64,000 bases of DNA, taken from contig CANMPL010000002.1 of the NCBI GenBank assembly GCA_947499715.1, positions 470,467 to 534,466 on the forward strand, read 5' to 3'. Source of the DNA: an uncultured Paracoccaceae bacterium (GTDB lineage Bacteria > Pseudomonadota > Alphaproteobacteria > Rhodobacterales > Rhodobacteraceae). Of the stretch, positions 47,048 through 56,366 are shown piece after piece (within the stretch, counting starts at the first letter, position 1; every line of letters starts with the position of its first letter). A model generated the notes under the pieces. The model worked only from the letters and a program-made list of their open reading frames with translations. It was not told where the DNA came from and made no database searches. Made by a program: the position numbers and the translations under genes.

Positions 47048-49483
47048 TTACCATCCAACGCGCCATTTTGATGCGGGCGGGGCAATCTTGTTGAGGCCGG
47101 AGGCCTCCATCAGGGCCTGTGTTTCGCGTTCGATCAGCAGCTCGCGGCCTTCGCCTTTGATCGGGACGCGCCCGACCTCTAGCAACAGGGGGGCTGCAAG
47201 CGGGGTGACACGGTCGCGGGTGACGTGATCAAAACGGCCATTGGTGCGGGCCAGCATTTCTTCGATCCGGCCAAGATCAACTAGACCGCTGAGCGCCTCG
47301 TCGCGGGTGATGTCCAGCATCAGGTGATCGGGGTCATATTTCACCAGCGTTTCATAAAGAATATCAGAGCTGAAGGTCGCCTGCCGCCCGGATTTCCGGG
47401 CCTGTGGCAGGTTGCGTTCAATCAGGCCCGCGATCGTGGCGGCGGTGCGGAAGGTTTTTTTCATCACCGCGTTGCCTTGCAGCCAGGTTTCAAAGCCGTC
47501 GCGCAAGGCGTCGGGCTGAATAAGCGGGGCCGGATCGGTCACGGGATCAAGACCCCAGATCATCGTGGCGTAGTCGGTTGCCACGAAGCCCAGCGGATTG
47601 AGGGCGAGTTCCTCCATCCGCTGGGTGAGCAAAAGTCCGAGCGTTTGCATGGCGTTACGGCCCGCAAAGCCATAAAAGACCGTATGCGCCTGCCCGTTAT
47701 GAGGGAAGCTTTCGATCAGGATGCGGTCCGCCTCAGGCAGTTTTGAGATCTCTTGCTGAAGGTGCAGCCAGTCGCGGGTGTGATCGGGGAGTGCGCGAAA
47801 ATCACCGGTCTCAAACATGCGCAGAATGCGGGCTTGCAGCTGGGTGGAGGTGGCGAATTTCGTGCCCATGAAAGTTGCGATCTTGGGTTTTTTGGAGGCG
47901 TTGCGCGACACTTCGACGGTCATTTCGCGTAGGGATTCGTAGCGCACAATTTTGCCGCCGATCAGAAAGGTATCGCCCGGGGTCAGGGAGGCGGCGAAGC
48001 CTTCTTCGATCTCGCCCAGCGATTTGAAGCTGCCTTTGTAACGTACCTTGAGGGTATCTGTGTCCTGGATTGTGCCAATGTTCATACGGATGTTGCGGGA
48101 CGCGCGGGGGTCGCGCAGATGCCACATGCCATTGATTTCTTTTAGCCTTTTCCACTTGTCGTAAGCGCGCAGGGCATAGCCGCCGGTGGCGCAAAATTCC
48201 AGACACTCATCAAATTGGGCGCGGGTCAGGTCCGCAAAGGCGCCGACAGTGCGGATTTCTGAATACAGGTCATCTGCGCTGAAAGGGCCAGCACAGGCAG
48301 TGATCAGAATGTGCTGGCAAAGCACATCGCGCGGGCCGGGGCCGGGGGGATCACCATCCAGATCACCGGCCAATGCGGCCTCTAAAGCGGCAATACATTC
48401 AATGACTTCGAAGCGATTAGCCGGGACCAAAAGCGCCTTGGAAGGTGCGTTGTAGCGGTGATTGGCGCGGCCGATCCGCTGGATCAAACGCTTGACGTTT
48501 TTGGGTGCGCCGATCTGGATCACAAGATCCACGTCGCCCCAGTCGATGCCAAGATCAAGGCTACCGGTGCAGACGATGGCGCGCAGGTCGCCGCGGACCA
48601 TCGCGCCTTCAACCTTTTCGCGCTGATCGCGCGAGAGGCTGCCGTGGTGGATCCCGATTGGCAGGTCATCTGTATTGCTAAGCCACAGATTATGAAAGAA
48701 AATTTCGGCCTGCGCGCGCGTGTTGTGAAAGATGAGCGTGGTTTTGTGTTGGCGGACCTGTTCCAGCACGGCAGGGATCGCATAGGCCGCGCCGCCGCCG
48801 GACCAAGGGGGCATTTCTGTCGTGACAAGCATGGAAATATCGGGGGCGGGGCCGGGATCTGCATGCAGGATTTCGCAAGGATCTGGGTGGCATGCCAACG
48901 ACTTAGCGATCATTGCTGGGTCCTCGACGGTGGCCGAAAGACCGACGCGGCGCAACCCCGGCGCAAGCCGTTGCAGGCGTCCCAAGGCGAGCATCAGTTG
49001 ATCGCCGCGCTTGCTTTCTTGCAACGCGTGAATTTCATCCACGATGACCCGTTGCAGGCCTTTGAACATACGGGGCGCGTCTTCGTAAGATGTTAATAAC
49101 GCAAGACTTTCCGGCGTCGTCAGCAGAATATGAGGTGGGTCGGCGCGTTGGCGTTTCTTTTGCGTGGCAGAAGTGTCGCCGGTGCGATCCTCGATCCGGA
49201 TCGGCAGGCCCATATCGTCGACGGGGGTGCGCAGGTTGCGTTTGATGTCGGCTGCCAGCGCCTTGAGCGGTGAGACATAAAGCGTATGGATTCCAACGTG
49301 CTGACCGTCTTCAAGCTCTGCCAGTGTGGGCAGGAAACCAGCCAATGTCTTGCCGCCGCCCGTTGGGGCAATCAGCAAAAGGGCGGGGGCATCCGCCCGA
49401 TCCAACATGTCTTGCTGGTGCGGATGGATTGTCCAGCCTCGGTCCGAAAACCAATCTGTAAAGCGCGGCGTTAAGGAAGTCAT
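47048..49483 (-). CDS. Ligase-associated DNA damage response DEXH helicase (Lhr-type)
   Basis: 811 residues, superfamily 2. Walker A APTGGGKT at 39-46, DEIH in IVDEIHAL, GLSATV, HHGSLSRDQREKVEGA and QRIGRANHR. The C-terminal part is the Lhr-core beta-barrel/winged-helix region. Forms a repair module with pdeM; the expected partners (ATP-dependent DNA ligase and exonuclease) are not in this window. Upstream lies a four-unit 11-bp repeat array. Confidence 0.94.
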   Translation of the reverse strand: MTSLTPRFTDWFSDRGWTIHPHQQDMLDRADAPALLLIAPTGGGKTLAGFLPTLAELEDGQHVGIHTLYVSPLKALAADIKRNLRTPVDDMGLPIRIEDRTGDTSATQKKRQRADPPHILLTTPESLALLTSYEDAPRMFKGLQRVIVDEIHALQESKRGDQLMLALGRLQRLAPGLRRVGLSATVEDPAMIAKSLACHPDPCEILHADPGPAPDISMLVTTEMPPWSGGGAAYAIPAVLEQVRQHKTTLIFHNTRAQAEIFFHNLWLSNTDDLPIGIHHGSLSRDQREKVEGAMVRGDLRAIVCTGSLDLGIDWGDVDLVIQIGAPKNVKRLIQRIGRANHRYNAPSKALLVPANRFEVIECIAALEAALAGDLDGDPPGPGPRDVLCQHILITACAGPFSADDLYSEIRTVGAFADLTRAQFDECLEFCATGGYALRAYDKWKRLKEINGMWHLRDPRASRNIRMNIGTIQDTDTLKVRYKGSFKSLGEIEEGFAASLTPGDTFLIGGKIVRYESLREMTVEVSRNASKKPKIATFMGTKFATSTQLQARILRMFETGDFRALPDHTRDWLHLQQEISKLPEADRILIESFPHNGQAHTVFYGFAGRNAMQTLGLLLTQRMEELALNPLGFVATDYATMIWGLDPVTDPAPLIQPDALRDGFETWLQGNAVMKKTFRTAATIAGLIERNLPQARKSGRQATFSSDILYETLVKYDPDHLMLDITRDEALSGLVDLGRIEEMLARTNGRFDHVTRDRVTPLAAPLLLEVGRVPIKGEGRELLIERETQALMEASGLNKIAPPASKWRVGW

Positions 49484-49497
49484 GCACGGTCAAAATG

Positions 49498-49541
49498 ACC
49501 CAGGCACACACCGTGCACAACCCATACAGAACCCATGCACA
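49498..49541 (-). repeat. Four contiguous 11-bp repeats upstream of the Lhr helicase
   Basis: Plus-strand units ACCCAGGCACA, CACCGTGCACA, ACCCATACAGA and ACCCATGCACA abut exactly. A weaker fifth unit (TTGTATGCGCA) may follow. Starts 15 bp before the lhr ATG. Same motif as the array at 27726. Confidence 0.75.
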
Positions 49542-49579
49542 TTGTATGCGCATCAATTCCTTAACGAAATTAATGAAGA

Positions 49580-50890
49580 TTACCGGACGATGTCTTCTTC
49601 TTTGACGAACATGTTGTTCCAGGCGCGGTCGATCAGCTCTGGCGACATGTGGTAGGGCTTTCCCTCGAACTCGCAAATCGCGATCATCTGGTCGATCAAA
49701 AAGATCGGCTGGTAGTTCGCGTAGACGTTGTCAATCTCGGGGTAGCGGTTGTTCAGCAGATGCACCAAGGTCGCTTCGTCCAGCGGCATTTTGCGTTTGC
49801 GGGCGACCATGGCGAAAATCTTGAGGAAGTCCGCCTGACAAGGGCCGTCAATCTTGATCTTGTAGAAAATCCGGCGCAGCGCGGCCATGTCGAAGATCGC
49901 GTTGGGGTGGAAGTTGGTCGAGAAGATCACGAGGGTGTCGAAGGGCACTTCGAACTTTTCGCCCGATTGCAGGGCAAGAATATCCTTGTTTTCTTCCAGC
50001 GGCACGATCCAGCGGTTGACCAATGACTGCGGCGGTTCGGCCTGACGGCCAAGGTCGTCCACGATGAAGATGCCGCCGGTCGACTTCATTTGCAGCGGTG
50101 CCTGATAGGTCCGCGCGACGGGGTTATAAACAAGGTCGAGCATTTCGAGCGACAATTCACCGCCCGTGATCACCGTCGGACGTTCGCAGCGCACATAACG
50201 CGTATCAAAACGACCCGTGGTGCGGCGCAGGGAATTGGTGTCTTGCGCCTCTTCTTCTGCGGCGTTGTGCACGATGGGGTCATAGACGGTGATGACCTGA
50301 CCGGAGTATTCGACGGCGCGGGGGACATAGATCTTGTCACCAAGGGCGTCGCGAATACCGTTTGAGATTGAGGATTTCCCGTTACCCGGCGGGCCATACA
50401 TCAGGATCGAGCGGCCAGCACCAACGGCCGGGCCAAGGTTATCAAGCAGATCATCGGGCAGGATCAGGTGGCCCATGGCCGACAAAAGCTGATCCTTGGT
50501 GATGTGAATGTTGCGAATTGACTGGCGCTTAATCTGTTCGTGGTAGACCGACAGCGGAACCGGCATCGCGCCAAAATATTCCGACTGGCGCAGGGCATCC
50601 TGCGCCCGCGATTTGCCTGCGTCGGTCAGCTGATACCCCATTTCGTTGCCGTTGTTGGCGTTCAGCGTACCGGTGGCTTCCAACAGGAGTTGTCCGCGGG
50701 CCAGATCGACAAGCTCTTGCGTGACCGGAATCGGCAGGCAGATGATCTTGGCGATGTCAGAGACCATGTCGACGTTCTGACGGAACATCGTTTTGATCAG
50801 GATGTCGCGCATCATCGCGATGGGCAATTTCATGCCATTCAGGCCCTTGGGGGCCGGGGGCGCCATGACGCCAGTGGTTTCCATGTTCAT
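49580..50890 (-). CDS. AAA+ ATPase at the end of the tad locus
   Basis: 436 residues, cytoplasmic. N-terminal half (to about 130) is a helical/winged-helix-like domain; then AAA domain with Walker A GPPGNGKS at 166-173, Walker B-like GIFIVDDLGR near residue 278 and FSTNFHP (sensor 1) near 340. It resembles MoxR/RavA-type or 'ATPase with chaperone activity' proteins; target unknown. Lies 113 bp behind the prepilin peptidase, same strand; this neighbourhood suggests, but does not prove, a role in pilus assembly. Confidence 0.8.
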   Translation of the reverse strand: MNMETTGVMAPPAPKGLNGMKLPIAMMRDILIKTMFRQNVDMVSDIAKIICLPIPVTQELVDLARGQLLLEATGTLNANNGNEMGYQLTDAGKSRAQDALRQSEYFGAMPVPLSVYHEQIKRQSIRNIHITKDQLLSAMGHLILPDDLLDNLGPAVGAGRSILMYGPPGNGKSSISNGIRDALGDKIYVPRAVEYSGQVITVYDPIVHNAAEEEAQDTNSLRRTTGRFDTRYVRCERPTVITGGELSLEMLDLVYNPVARTYQAPLQMKSTGGIFIVDDLGRQAEPPQSLVNRWIVPLEENKDILALQSGEKFEVPFDTLVIFSTNFHPNAIFDMAALRRIFYKIKIDGPCQADFLKIFAMVARKRKMPLDEATLVHLLNNRYPEIDNVYANYQPIFLIDQMIAICEFEGKPYHMSPELIDRAWNNMFVKEEDIVR

Positions 50891-51004
50891 CGTTTGCTGC
50901 CCGTGACTAGTTGCGCCATCCCCGGCAAATTGACCGGGATTTGGCCTGAAAGTCGCAGGTGTTTATGGCGAAATCATGGACGAAACGCTGTATTTAGAGG
51001 GCGT

Positions 51005-51496
51005 TCAGCGGGTCAAAAGGACGATGAGCAGGTAAATGATCAGCGTCATGCCCAGCGGAAACCCCATTGGAAACCGCTTGCCCTGTTCCCAACTCGCCCA
51101 GTCTGGCACGACCTGACGCAGCGGCGAATGTTTGGCCAAACGGTGGGTGACATAGGCAGCAATCAGTGCGGCGGGGAACAAAAACAGGATCAAACGCAGG
51201 TCAGCGATGGCCACGTAAGGTGCCGCGGAGGCGATGAATTTGCTATCGCCAGCCCCCATGACACGCGCCGCATTCAGCAAGATCCCGACCAGCAACATGA
51301 CCACGTAATGGGCAAAGCCCCACAGATACAGATCAAAGGGCAGGGCGATAAAGCCAAGGATAATATAGCTTGCGGCCAACCCATCGGTCGCAAGGTTTGG
51401 GATCTTCATCCGCGACAAGTCGCTGTAAATGCTGAATAATCCGAATGGAACAGCCGCCAGCAGGAACCAGCCGGCGGCTTGTGCTGTCAGACCCAT
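51005..51496 (-). CDS. tadV: Prepilin peptidase (A24 family)
   Basis: 163 residues, membrane aspartyl protease that removes the leader of Flp prepilins. Catalytic aspartates are visible as Asp26 in YSDLSRMKIPN and Asp84 in GAGDSK. About five membrane segments; no methyltransferase domain, as in the short TadV/CpaA class. Four bases behind the TPR lipoprotein gene. Confidence 0.92.
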   Translation of the reverse strand: MGLTAQAAGWFLLAAVPFGLFSIYSDLSRMKIPNLATDGLAASYIILGFIALPFDLYLWGFAHYVVMLLVGILLNAARVMGAGDSKFIASAAPYVAIADLRLILFLFPAALIAAYVTHRLAKHSPLRQVVPDWASWEQGKRFPMGFPLGMTLIIYLLIVLLTR

Positions 51497-51500
51497 GGGA

Positions 51501-52358
51501 TCAGTTGGTCACATTCGATTCAAGGGCGGCGAGCGCGCGGCTGGCCTCCTCAAAATGTTGGGGGTGGGTGTCGACGGCTTCGCGCAGCAACCCTTTGCCG
51601 ATGGTGACGTCGTTCTGTTTGATCGCCGTCAGGGCCAGCGTATACATCAGCTGCGCGCGTTCGATCTGGGTCATTGGCACGACGGGCAGGTCATATTTGC
51701 GCTGCGCACCACGGGCCAGAACGAGGTTGTTCTTGGCGGTGAAAATGCCGCCGTCCATGCGGATCGTGTCAGAGAACAGACGCTCTGCCCCGGTATAATC
51801 GCCACGGGTCAGTTTGGAATAACCCCAGTTGTTGAGAACCCCGGCAGGGGTGGTGGTCAGCCCGGCAGCGATTTCATAAAAGCTGTCGGCCTTGTCCCAT
51901 TGTTCCTTGCTGTCGGCGACCATCGCCTCTAGCCGGTAGCGCTTGAAGGTTTCATGGGTCGGCGGAATGGTGTTGAGCATATTGGCCGCTTCATCCCAGC
52001 GATTGGTGCGGATCAAGGCATCTGCCAATTCGACGCGGTCATCATTGTTGCTGTCGGCGCGGGCGATCACGTTTTCCCAAGCCTTGACCCCATCTGCAGG
52101 GCGCTTGGCGCGCACAAAGCTTTTGGCCAACCCGCGTTGCAGGTCAATGCGCTCTGGCTCTTTGGCGGCGGCACCTTGGAAATAGCTGACGGCGGCTTCG
52201 GGGTCGCCCACGGTCAGCATCACGTCATTGAGGTTGGTTTCATCAACGACATTCATGTCCTGCAACGCGCGTTCAACTTGCGCGTCGCCGGACTTGTCGC
52301 ATGCGGAAAGGGCCACAAGGGCCGCCATCAGGGATGACATCACGATAGGGTGGCGCAT
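51501..52358 (-). CDS. TPR lipoprotein of the tad locus (second TadD-like)
   Basis: 285 residues. Lipobox LVALSAC, then tetratricopeptide-like helical repeats from about residue 50 (YFQGAAAKEPERIDLQRGLAK and later units). Probably a pilotin or assembly scaffold at the outer membrane. Follows tadD by 27 bp. Confidence 0.85.
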   Translation of the reverse strand: MRHPIVMSSLMAALVALSACDKSGDAQVERALQDMNVVDETNLNDVMLTVGDPEAAVSYFQGAAAKEPERIDLQRGLAKSFVRAKRPADGVKAWENVIARADSNNDDRVELADALIRTNRWDEAANMLNTIPPTHETFKRYRLEAMVADSKEQWDKADSFYEIAAGLTTTPAGVLNNWGYSKLTRGDYTGAERLFSDTIRMDGGIFTAKNNLVLARGAQRKYDLPVVPMTQIERAQLMYTLALTAIKQNDVTIGKGLLREAVDTHPQHFEEASRALAALESNVTN

Positions 52359-52385
52359 TTTTGCGTCCTTTACTGCTCTCTGCCT

Positions 52386-52949
52386 TCAAAGATCGGTCAG
52401 GATCACAAAGTCGCCTGTGCCCCGCCGCACCAGTTTGAAATCCTGGTTTTGTTGCGTTGGATCGTAGAACGGATCGTCAAGATTTGCGAGCGCGAGGCGC
52501 AAATTCTCGCGGATTTGGTCAGAATTGCCATTATCCGTTGCAAAGGCGCGACGGAAAACCTGCACGGCTTCAGGATATTCGCCTTTTTCAAGCAAGATCA
52601 CGCCAAGATTGTTCCATGCGGCAGGGAATTCCGGTGCCTCACCCGTGGCGCGGCGGAGCAGGCGTTCGGCTTGCCCAAGCCGCCCGAGTTTGAGGTTGGC
52701 CGAGCCAAGGGCCGAAAGCGTGTCGACGTTCAGGCCCTGTTGCGCCGCAGCACGGGTATAGGATTTCAGCGCCAGTTCGTATTCGCCTGCCGCCATCAAA
52801 CGGTGACCGACGATCAGCCCGTCTTCGTTGATTTGCCCGCCAATGCCCGGCGCACCAACCGGATCGTTTGACACGCCAAAGCCGCCTGCAGAACAGGCGG
52901 CCAGGGTGATTGTCAGGGCCATGGCGAAGATCGCCCGGCAAATGCGCAT
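52386..52949 (-). CDS. tadD: TadD TPR lipoprotein
   Basis: 187 residues. Lipobox TLAAC, then three TPR units (YELALKSYTRAAAQQGLN, LGQAERLLRRATGEAPEFP, YPEAVQVFRRAFATDN). Outer-membrane lipoprotein needed for secretin assembly in tad systems. Seven bases behind tadC. Confidence 0.88.
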   Translation of the reverse strand: MRICRAIFAMALTITLAACSAGGFGVSNDPVGAPGIGGQINEDGLIVGHRLMAAGEYELALKSYTRAAAQQGLNVDTLSALGSANLKLGRLGQAERLLRRATGEAPEFPAAWNNLGVILLEKGEYPEAVQVFRRAFATDNGNSDQIRENLRLALANLDDPFYDPTQQNQDFKLVRRGTGDFVILTDL

Positions 52950-52956
52950 CTGTTGC

Positions 52957-53934
52957 TTATCCTCCGCCCAGGTTTTGGGCGATATTAAAGATCGAAGGTC
53001 CGATCAGGATGAGCAGAAGCGGCGGCACCGTCAACATCATTGTTGCCAATGTCATTTTTGTTGGCAGCTTGTTTGCAGCCTCTTCAGCCCGCATCACGCG
53101 TTTGTCCCGCATTTCAGAGGCATAGACCCGCAGCGCGTCGGCAATAGATGTACCGAATTGCTGTGACTGGATCAGCACGGTCACGAAGGACGAAATGTCC
53201 TGCACGCCGGCACGTTCGGAAAGATCCCGCAGCACGCTGTCCTTGGCTTTACCGGCCTTCATTTCGTGGCTGACAATCTCAAATTCTTCGGCAAGCTCTG
53301 GGAAACCTGCTTTGAGTTCCCGCGCCACACGAATGATGGATTGATCCAGCGATTGACCCGCCTCTACACAGACCAGCATCAGGTCAAGGGCGTCGGGGAA
53401 ACCATTGGTGATGTTTTCCTGCCGCGTCGCTTGGCGGCGGGTAACCCAATACTTTGGCAACATATAGCCCACGACGCCCGGCCCAAGGACCATCAGCATC
53501 ATATTTTGCGATGTGACGTCACCCTGTTGCATCTTGATCATCAGGTAGGCTGAGCCACCGATGAGACCCAGAATACCCAGCGTGAACTGGAAGAAATAGT
53601 AAAACCGGACCGCGTTGGCGCTTTTGTAGCCAGCCTGCATCAGCTTGAGCTTGATGGCGGAAAACTCCTCGGCGTCTTGCGGTTCAAGGAAGTTGGAATA
53701 TTTCTCCAACTTGTCCTTGCTGGTCGGCGCGCGCAGCTTTTCAGCCTTGCCGCCGGGCTTTGCCGGGCCGCGGTTCGAGGTTTTGAGCTTATCCAGTGGA
53801 TCCGCCTCACGCTTGAGCAGCACGGGCAAGGTCACAAGGATCATCAGGATCCCAAGGAAACCAACCAAAAGCAGCGGGCCGCTTGGCCCCAGCATATCGG
53901 TGATCATCGTATTGATTGTATCAATTAGTTCCAT
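52957..53934 (-). CDS. tadC: TadC inner-membrane platform protein
   Basis: 325 residues, type II secretion F domain. Membrane segments near residues 17-36, 108-150 and at the C-terminus (MTLATMMLTVPPLLLILIG); cytoplasmic domain with LMLVCVEAGQSLDQSIIRVA. Pairs with TadB, which lies 12 bp upstream. Confidence 0.93.
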   Translation of the reverse strand: MELIDTINTMITDMLGPSGPLLLVGFLGILMILVTLPVLLKREADPLDKLKTSNRGPAKPGGKAEKLRAPTSKDKLEKYSNFLEPQDAEEFSAIKLKLMQAGYKSANAVRFYYFFQFTLGILGLIGGSAYLMIKMQQGDVTSQNMMLMVLGPGVVGYMLPKYWVTRRQATRQENITNGFPDALDLMLVCVEAGQSLDQSIIRVARELKAGFPELAEEFEIVSHEMKAGKAKDSVLRDLSERAGVQDISSFVTVLIQSQQFGTSIADALRVYASEMRDKRVMRAEEAANKLPTKMTLATMMLTVPPLLLILIGPSIFNIAQNLGGG

Positions 53935-53946
53935 AACTGGATCACC

Positions 53947-54912
53947 TTACACTTTGATATTCACAAGGGCGCGCATCACGATCAGGTTTGCGACCAGGAA
54001 GCCCGCAACCACGAGACACGCAGGGATAAAGACAGGCGTTTCCATCACTTCGTCAAAGTAGTTGGGCTGAATGACATTGATGCCGATCAGCGCGAGGATG
54101 GGGAAACCCGACAGCAGTTTACCGGACCATTTCGCCTCTGCGGTGATGGCTTTCACCCGGCGGAACAGGCGGAACCGTGCGCGGATCACCTTGGCCAGAC
54201 CATCCAGAATCTCGGCCAGGTTACCACCGGAGGTTTGCTGGATCGTCACGGCCACGGCAAGAAAGCGCATGTCTTGCATATCAAGCCGTTCGGCCATCGC
54301 CTTGAGGCATTCGCCCATGTCGCGACCATATGCAGCCTCGTCTGAAATGACCCCCATCTCGGTGCCAAGCGGATCGGCCACCTCTTTTGAAACGATTGAG
54401 ATCGCAGAGGAAAACGGGTGGCCAACGCGGAGCGACCGGACCATCAGTTCAACCGCTTCGGGCAGTTGTTCCTCGATCATCGACATCCGCTTGTTGGCCT
54501 TGGAACTGATCCAGACAAACACGCCGCCCACACCCATCGCGGGGCCAAGCAACAGACGCACGGCAACGCTGACTTCGGTTGCGACGGTCAGGCCAAGGAA
54601 GGCCACAAAGGACACAACACCCATCAACACAAGGATCTGCGGCGGCGAAAAGGCGATGTTGGCCTTCTGCGCTTTTGCCGCAAGAATGGAATAGAGCGGA
54701 ATGCTCTGGCTTTTCATGTGCTGCGTCATCTCCTTGCGGAGTTGTTCGAGCACCTGTTCGCGACCGCCACCTTTTTCAAGCAGCTCCAGACGGCGGTTCA
54801 CCTTGCCGTTCATCGAGATCGATTTGCCGAAGATCACCAGATAGGCACCCTGAACGAGCGCCAGAACAGCAGCGAAAATGACGATATAGATAAGGGGTTC
54901 GGCAGAAATCAT
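53947..54912 (-). CDS. tadB: TadB inner-membrane platform protein
   Basis: 321 residues. N-terminal segment, central pair (LVLMGVVSFVAFLGL and LLLGPAMGVGGVFVWI), T2SF domain with LRVGHPFSSAISIVSKEVADP and IQQTSGGNLAEILDGLAKVIR. Inner-membrane base of the pilus motor with TadC. Confidence 0.93.
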   Translation of the reverse strand: MISAEPLIYIVIFAAVLALVQGAYLVIFGKSISMNGKVNRRLELLEKGGGREQVLEQLRKEMTQHMKSQSIPLYSILAAKAQKANIAFSPPQILVLMGVVSFVAFLGLTVATEVSVAVRLLLGPAMGVGGVFVWISSKANKRMSMIEEQLPEAVELMVRSLRVGHPFSSAISIVSKEVADPLGTEMGVISDEAAYGRDMGECLKAMAERLDMQDMRFLAVAVTIQQTSGGNLAEILDGLAKVIRARFRLFRRVKAITAEAKWSGKLLSGFPILALIGINVIQPNYFDEVMETPVFIPACLVVAGFLVANLIVMRALVNIKV

Positions 54913-54917
54913 GACGT

Positions 54918-56354
54918 TTACTCCGCGACCATGGGTTCAAAGATCGCCGGTGGCAGGTCGTAGCCCCACAGCTTGAAGCGTTCCGAATAGTTTGAACGAA
55001 CGCCGGTCGCGGTGAAGTGGCCGATGATCTTGTTGTCAGGTGTGAGCCCCACACGCTGATAGCGGAATACTTCCTGCATCGAGATAACGTCGCCTTCCAT
55101 GCCTGTGATCTCTGTGATCGAGGTCATGCGACGCGAACCATCCTGCAAACGCGAGGCCTGCACGATGAGGTTCACAGCGGACGAAATCTGGGATCGGACG
55201 GCCTTGATCGGCATTTCAATACCCGCCATCGCGATCATGTTTTCAAGACGGCTGACACCGTCACGGGCAGAGTTGGCGTGGATCGTGGTCATTGATCCGT
55301 CGTGGCCGGTGTTCATGGCCTGCAACATGTCGATAACTTCTTCGCCACGCGTTTCACCCACGATAATACGGTCGGGGCGCATACGCAGGGCGTTTTTCAA
55401 ACAATCCCGCTGGCTGACGCCACCTTTGCCTTCGACGTTGGGTGGGCGGCTTTCCATCCGGCCCACGTGGGTCTGTTGCAGCTGAAGTTCGGCCGTATCC
55501 TCGATCGTGAGGATGCGTTCGGCGTCGTCGATAAAGGACGACAGCGCGTTCAGCGTGGTGGTTTTACCAGAACCGGTACCGCCCGAGACGATGACGTTCA
55601 GACGGGTGGCCACAGCGGCCTGAAGATAGGCGGCCATTTCTTCGGTGAAGGCACCGAATTTGACCAGGTCATCAATGCCCAGCTTGTCCTTTTTGAACTT
55701 ACGAATGGAGACAAGACTACCGTCCACCGCAATCGGCGGAACCATGGCGTTGAAACGCGAGCCATCGGCCAAACGGGCGTCAACATAGGGGTTGGATTCG
55801 TCGACACGACGTCCCACAGCCGACACGATCTTGTCGATGATCCGCAGCAGGTGGCGTTCGTCTTTGAAGGTGATGTCGGTCAGTTGCAGTTTACCAGCGC
55901 GTTCCACAAAGATCTGTTGCGGGCCGTTCACCAGAATATCGTTGACGGTGTCGTCTTGCAGCAGCACTTCGAGGGGACCAAGGCCGGTCACCTCAAAAAA
56001 CAGGTCCTGGCTGAGTGATGTGCGTTCTTCACGGTTGAGCACGATGCCCATATCGTCAAGGGTTTCTGCCGCGATTGCGTTGATTTCACTACGCAAATCA
56101 GCCTCGCTGGCGTTTTCGAGTGCCGCGAGGTTGAGGTTGTCGAGCAGCGCCTTGTGAAGCTCTAGCTTGATTTCACCGATGCGTTCTTTGCGCTTTTTCT
56201 CTTTGTCCATCGGAGCCGCCTCAGCGGCCTTTGACGGCATCTTTTTCATCAACGACTTGCGTGGTTCGTCCGAAGGCGCAGTTTCAACCGCAGCAAGTTG
56301 CGGCTTGGCTTCTGGCTTGGCGGAACCGCCGGGCTTTTTATATTTTGAAAACAT
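54918..56354 (-). CDS. tadA: TadA pilus assembly ATPase (CpaF)
   Basis: 478 residues, secretion-superfamily hexameric motor. Walker A GGTGSGKT at 258-265, Asp box ([12 protein letters not shown]), Walker B with [15 protein letters not shown] and His box [14 protein letters not shown]. The first 60 residues are charged and disordered. Powers pilus extension and retraction. Five bases from tadB. Confidence 0.96.
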   Translation of the reverse strand: MFSKYKKPGGSAKPEAKPQLAAVETAPSDEPRKSLMKKMPSKAAEAAPMDKEKKRKERIGEIKLELHKALLDNLNLAALENASEADLRSEINAIAAETLDDMGIVLNREERTSLSQDLFFEVTGLGPLEVLLQDDTVNDILVNGPQQIFVERAGKLQLTDITFKDERHLLRIIDKIVSAVGRRVDESNPYVDARLADGSRFNAMVPPIAVDGSLVSIRKFKKDKLGIDDLVKFGAFTEEMAAYLQAAVATRLNVIVSGGTGSGKTTTLNALSSFIDDAERILTIEDTAELQLQQTHVGRMESRPPNVEGKGGVSQRDCLKNALRMRPDRIIVGETRGEEVIDMLQAMNTGHDGSMTTIHANSARDGVSRLENMIAMAGIEMPIKAVRSQISSAVNLIVQASRLQDGSRRMTSITEITGMEGDVISMQEVFRYQRVGLTPDNKIIGHFTATGVRSNYSERFKLWGYDLPPAIFEPMVAE

Positions 56355-56366
56355 CAGTTTAAACCT

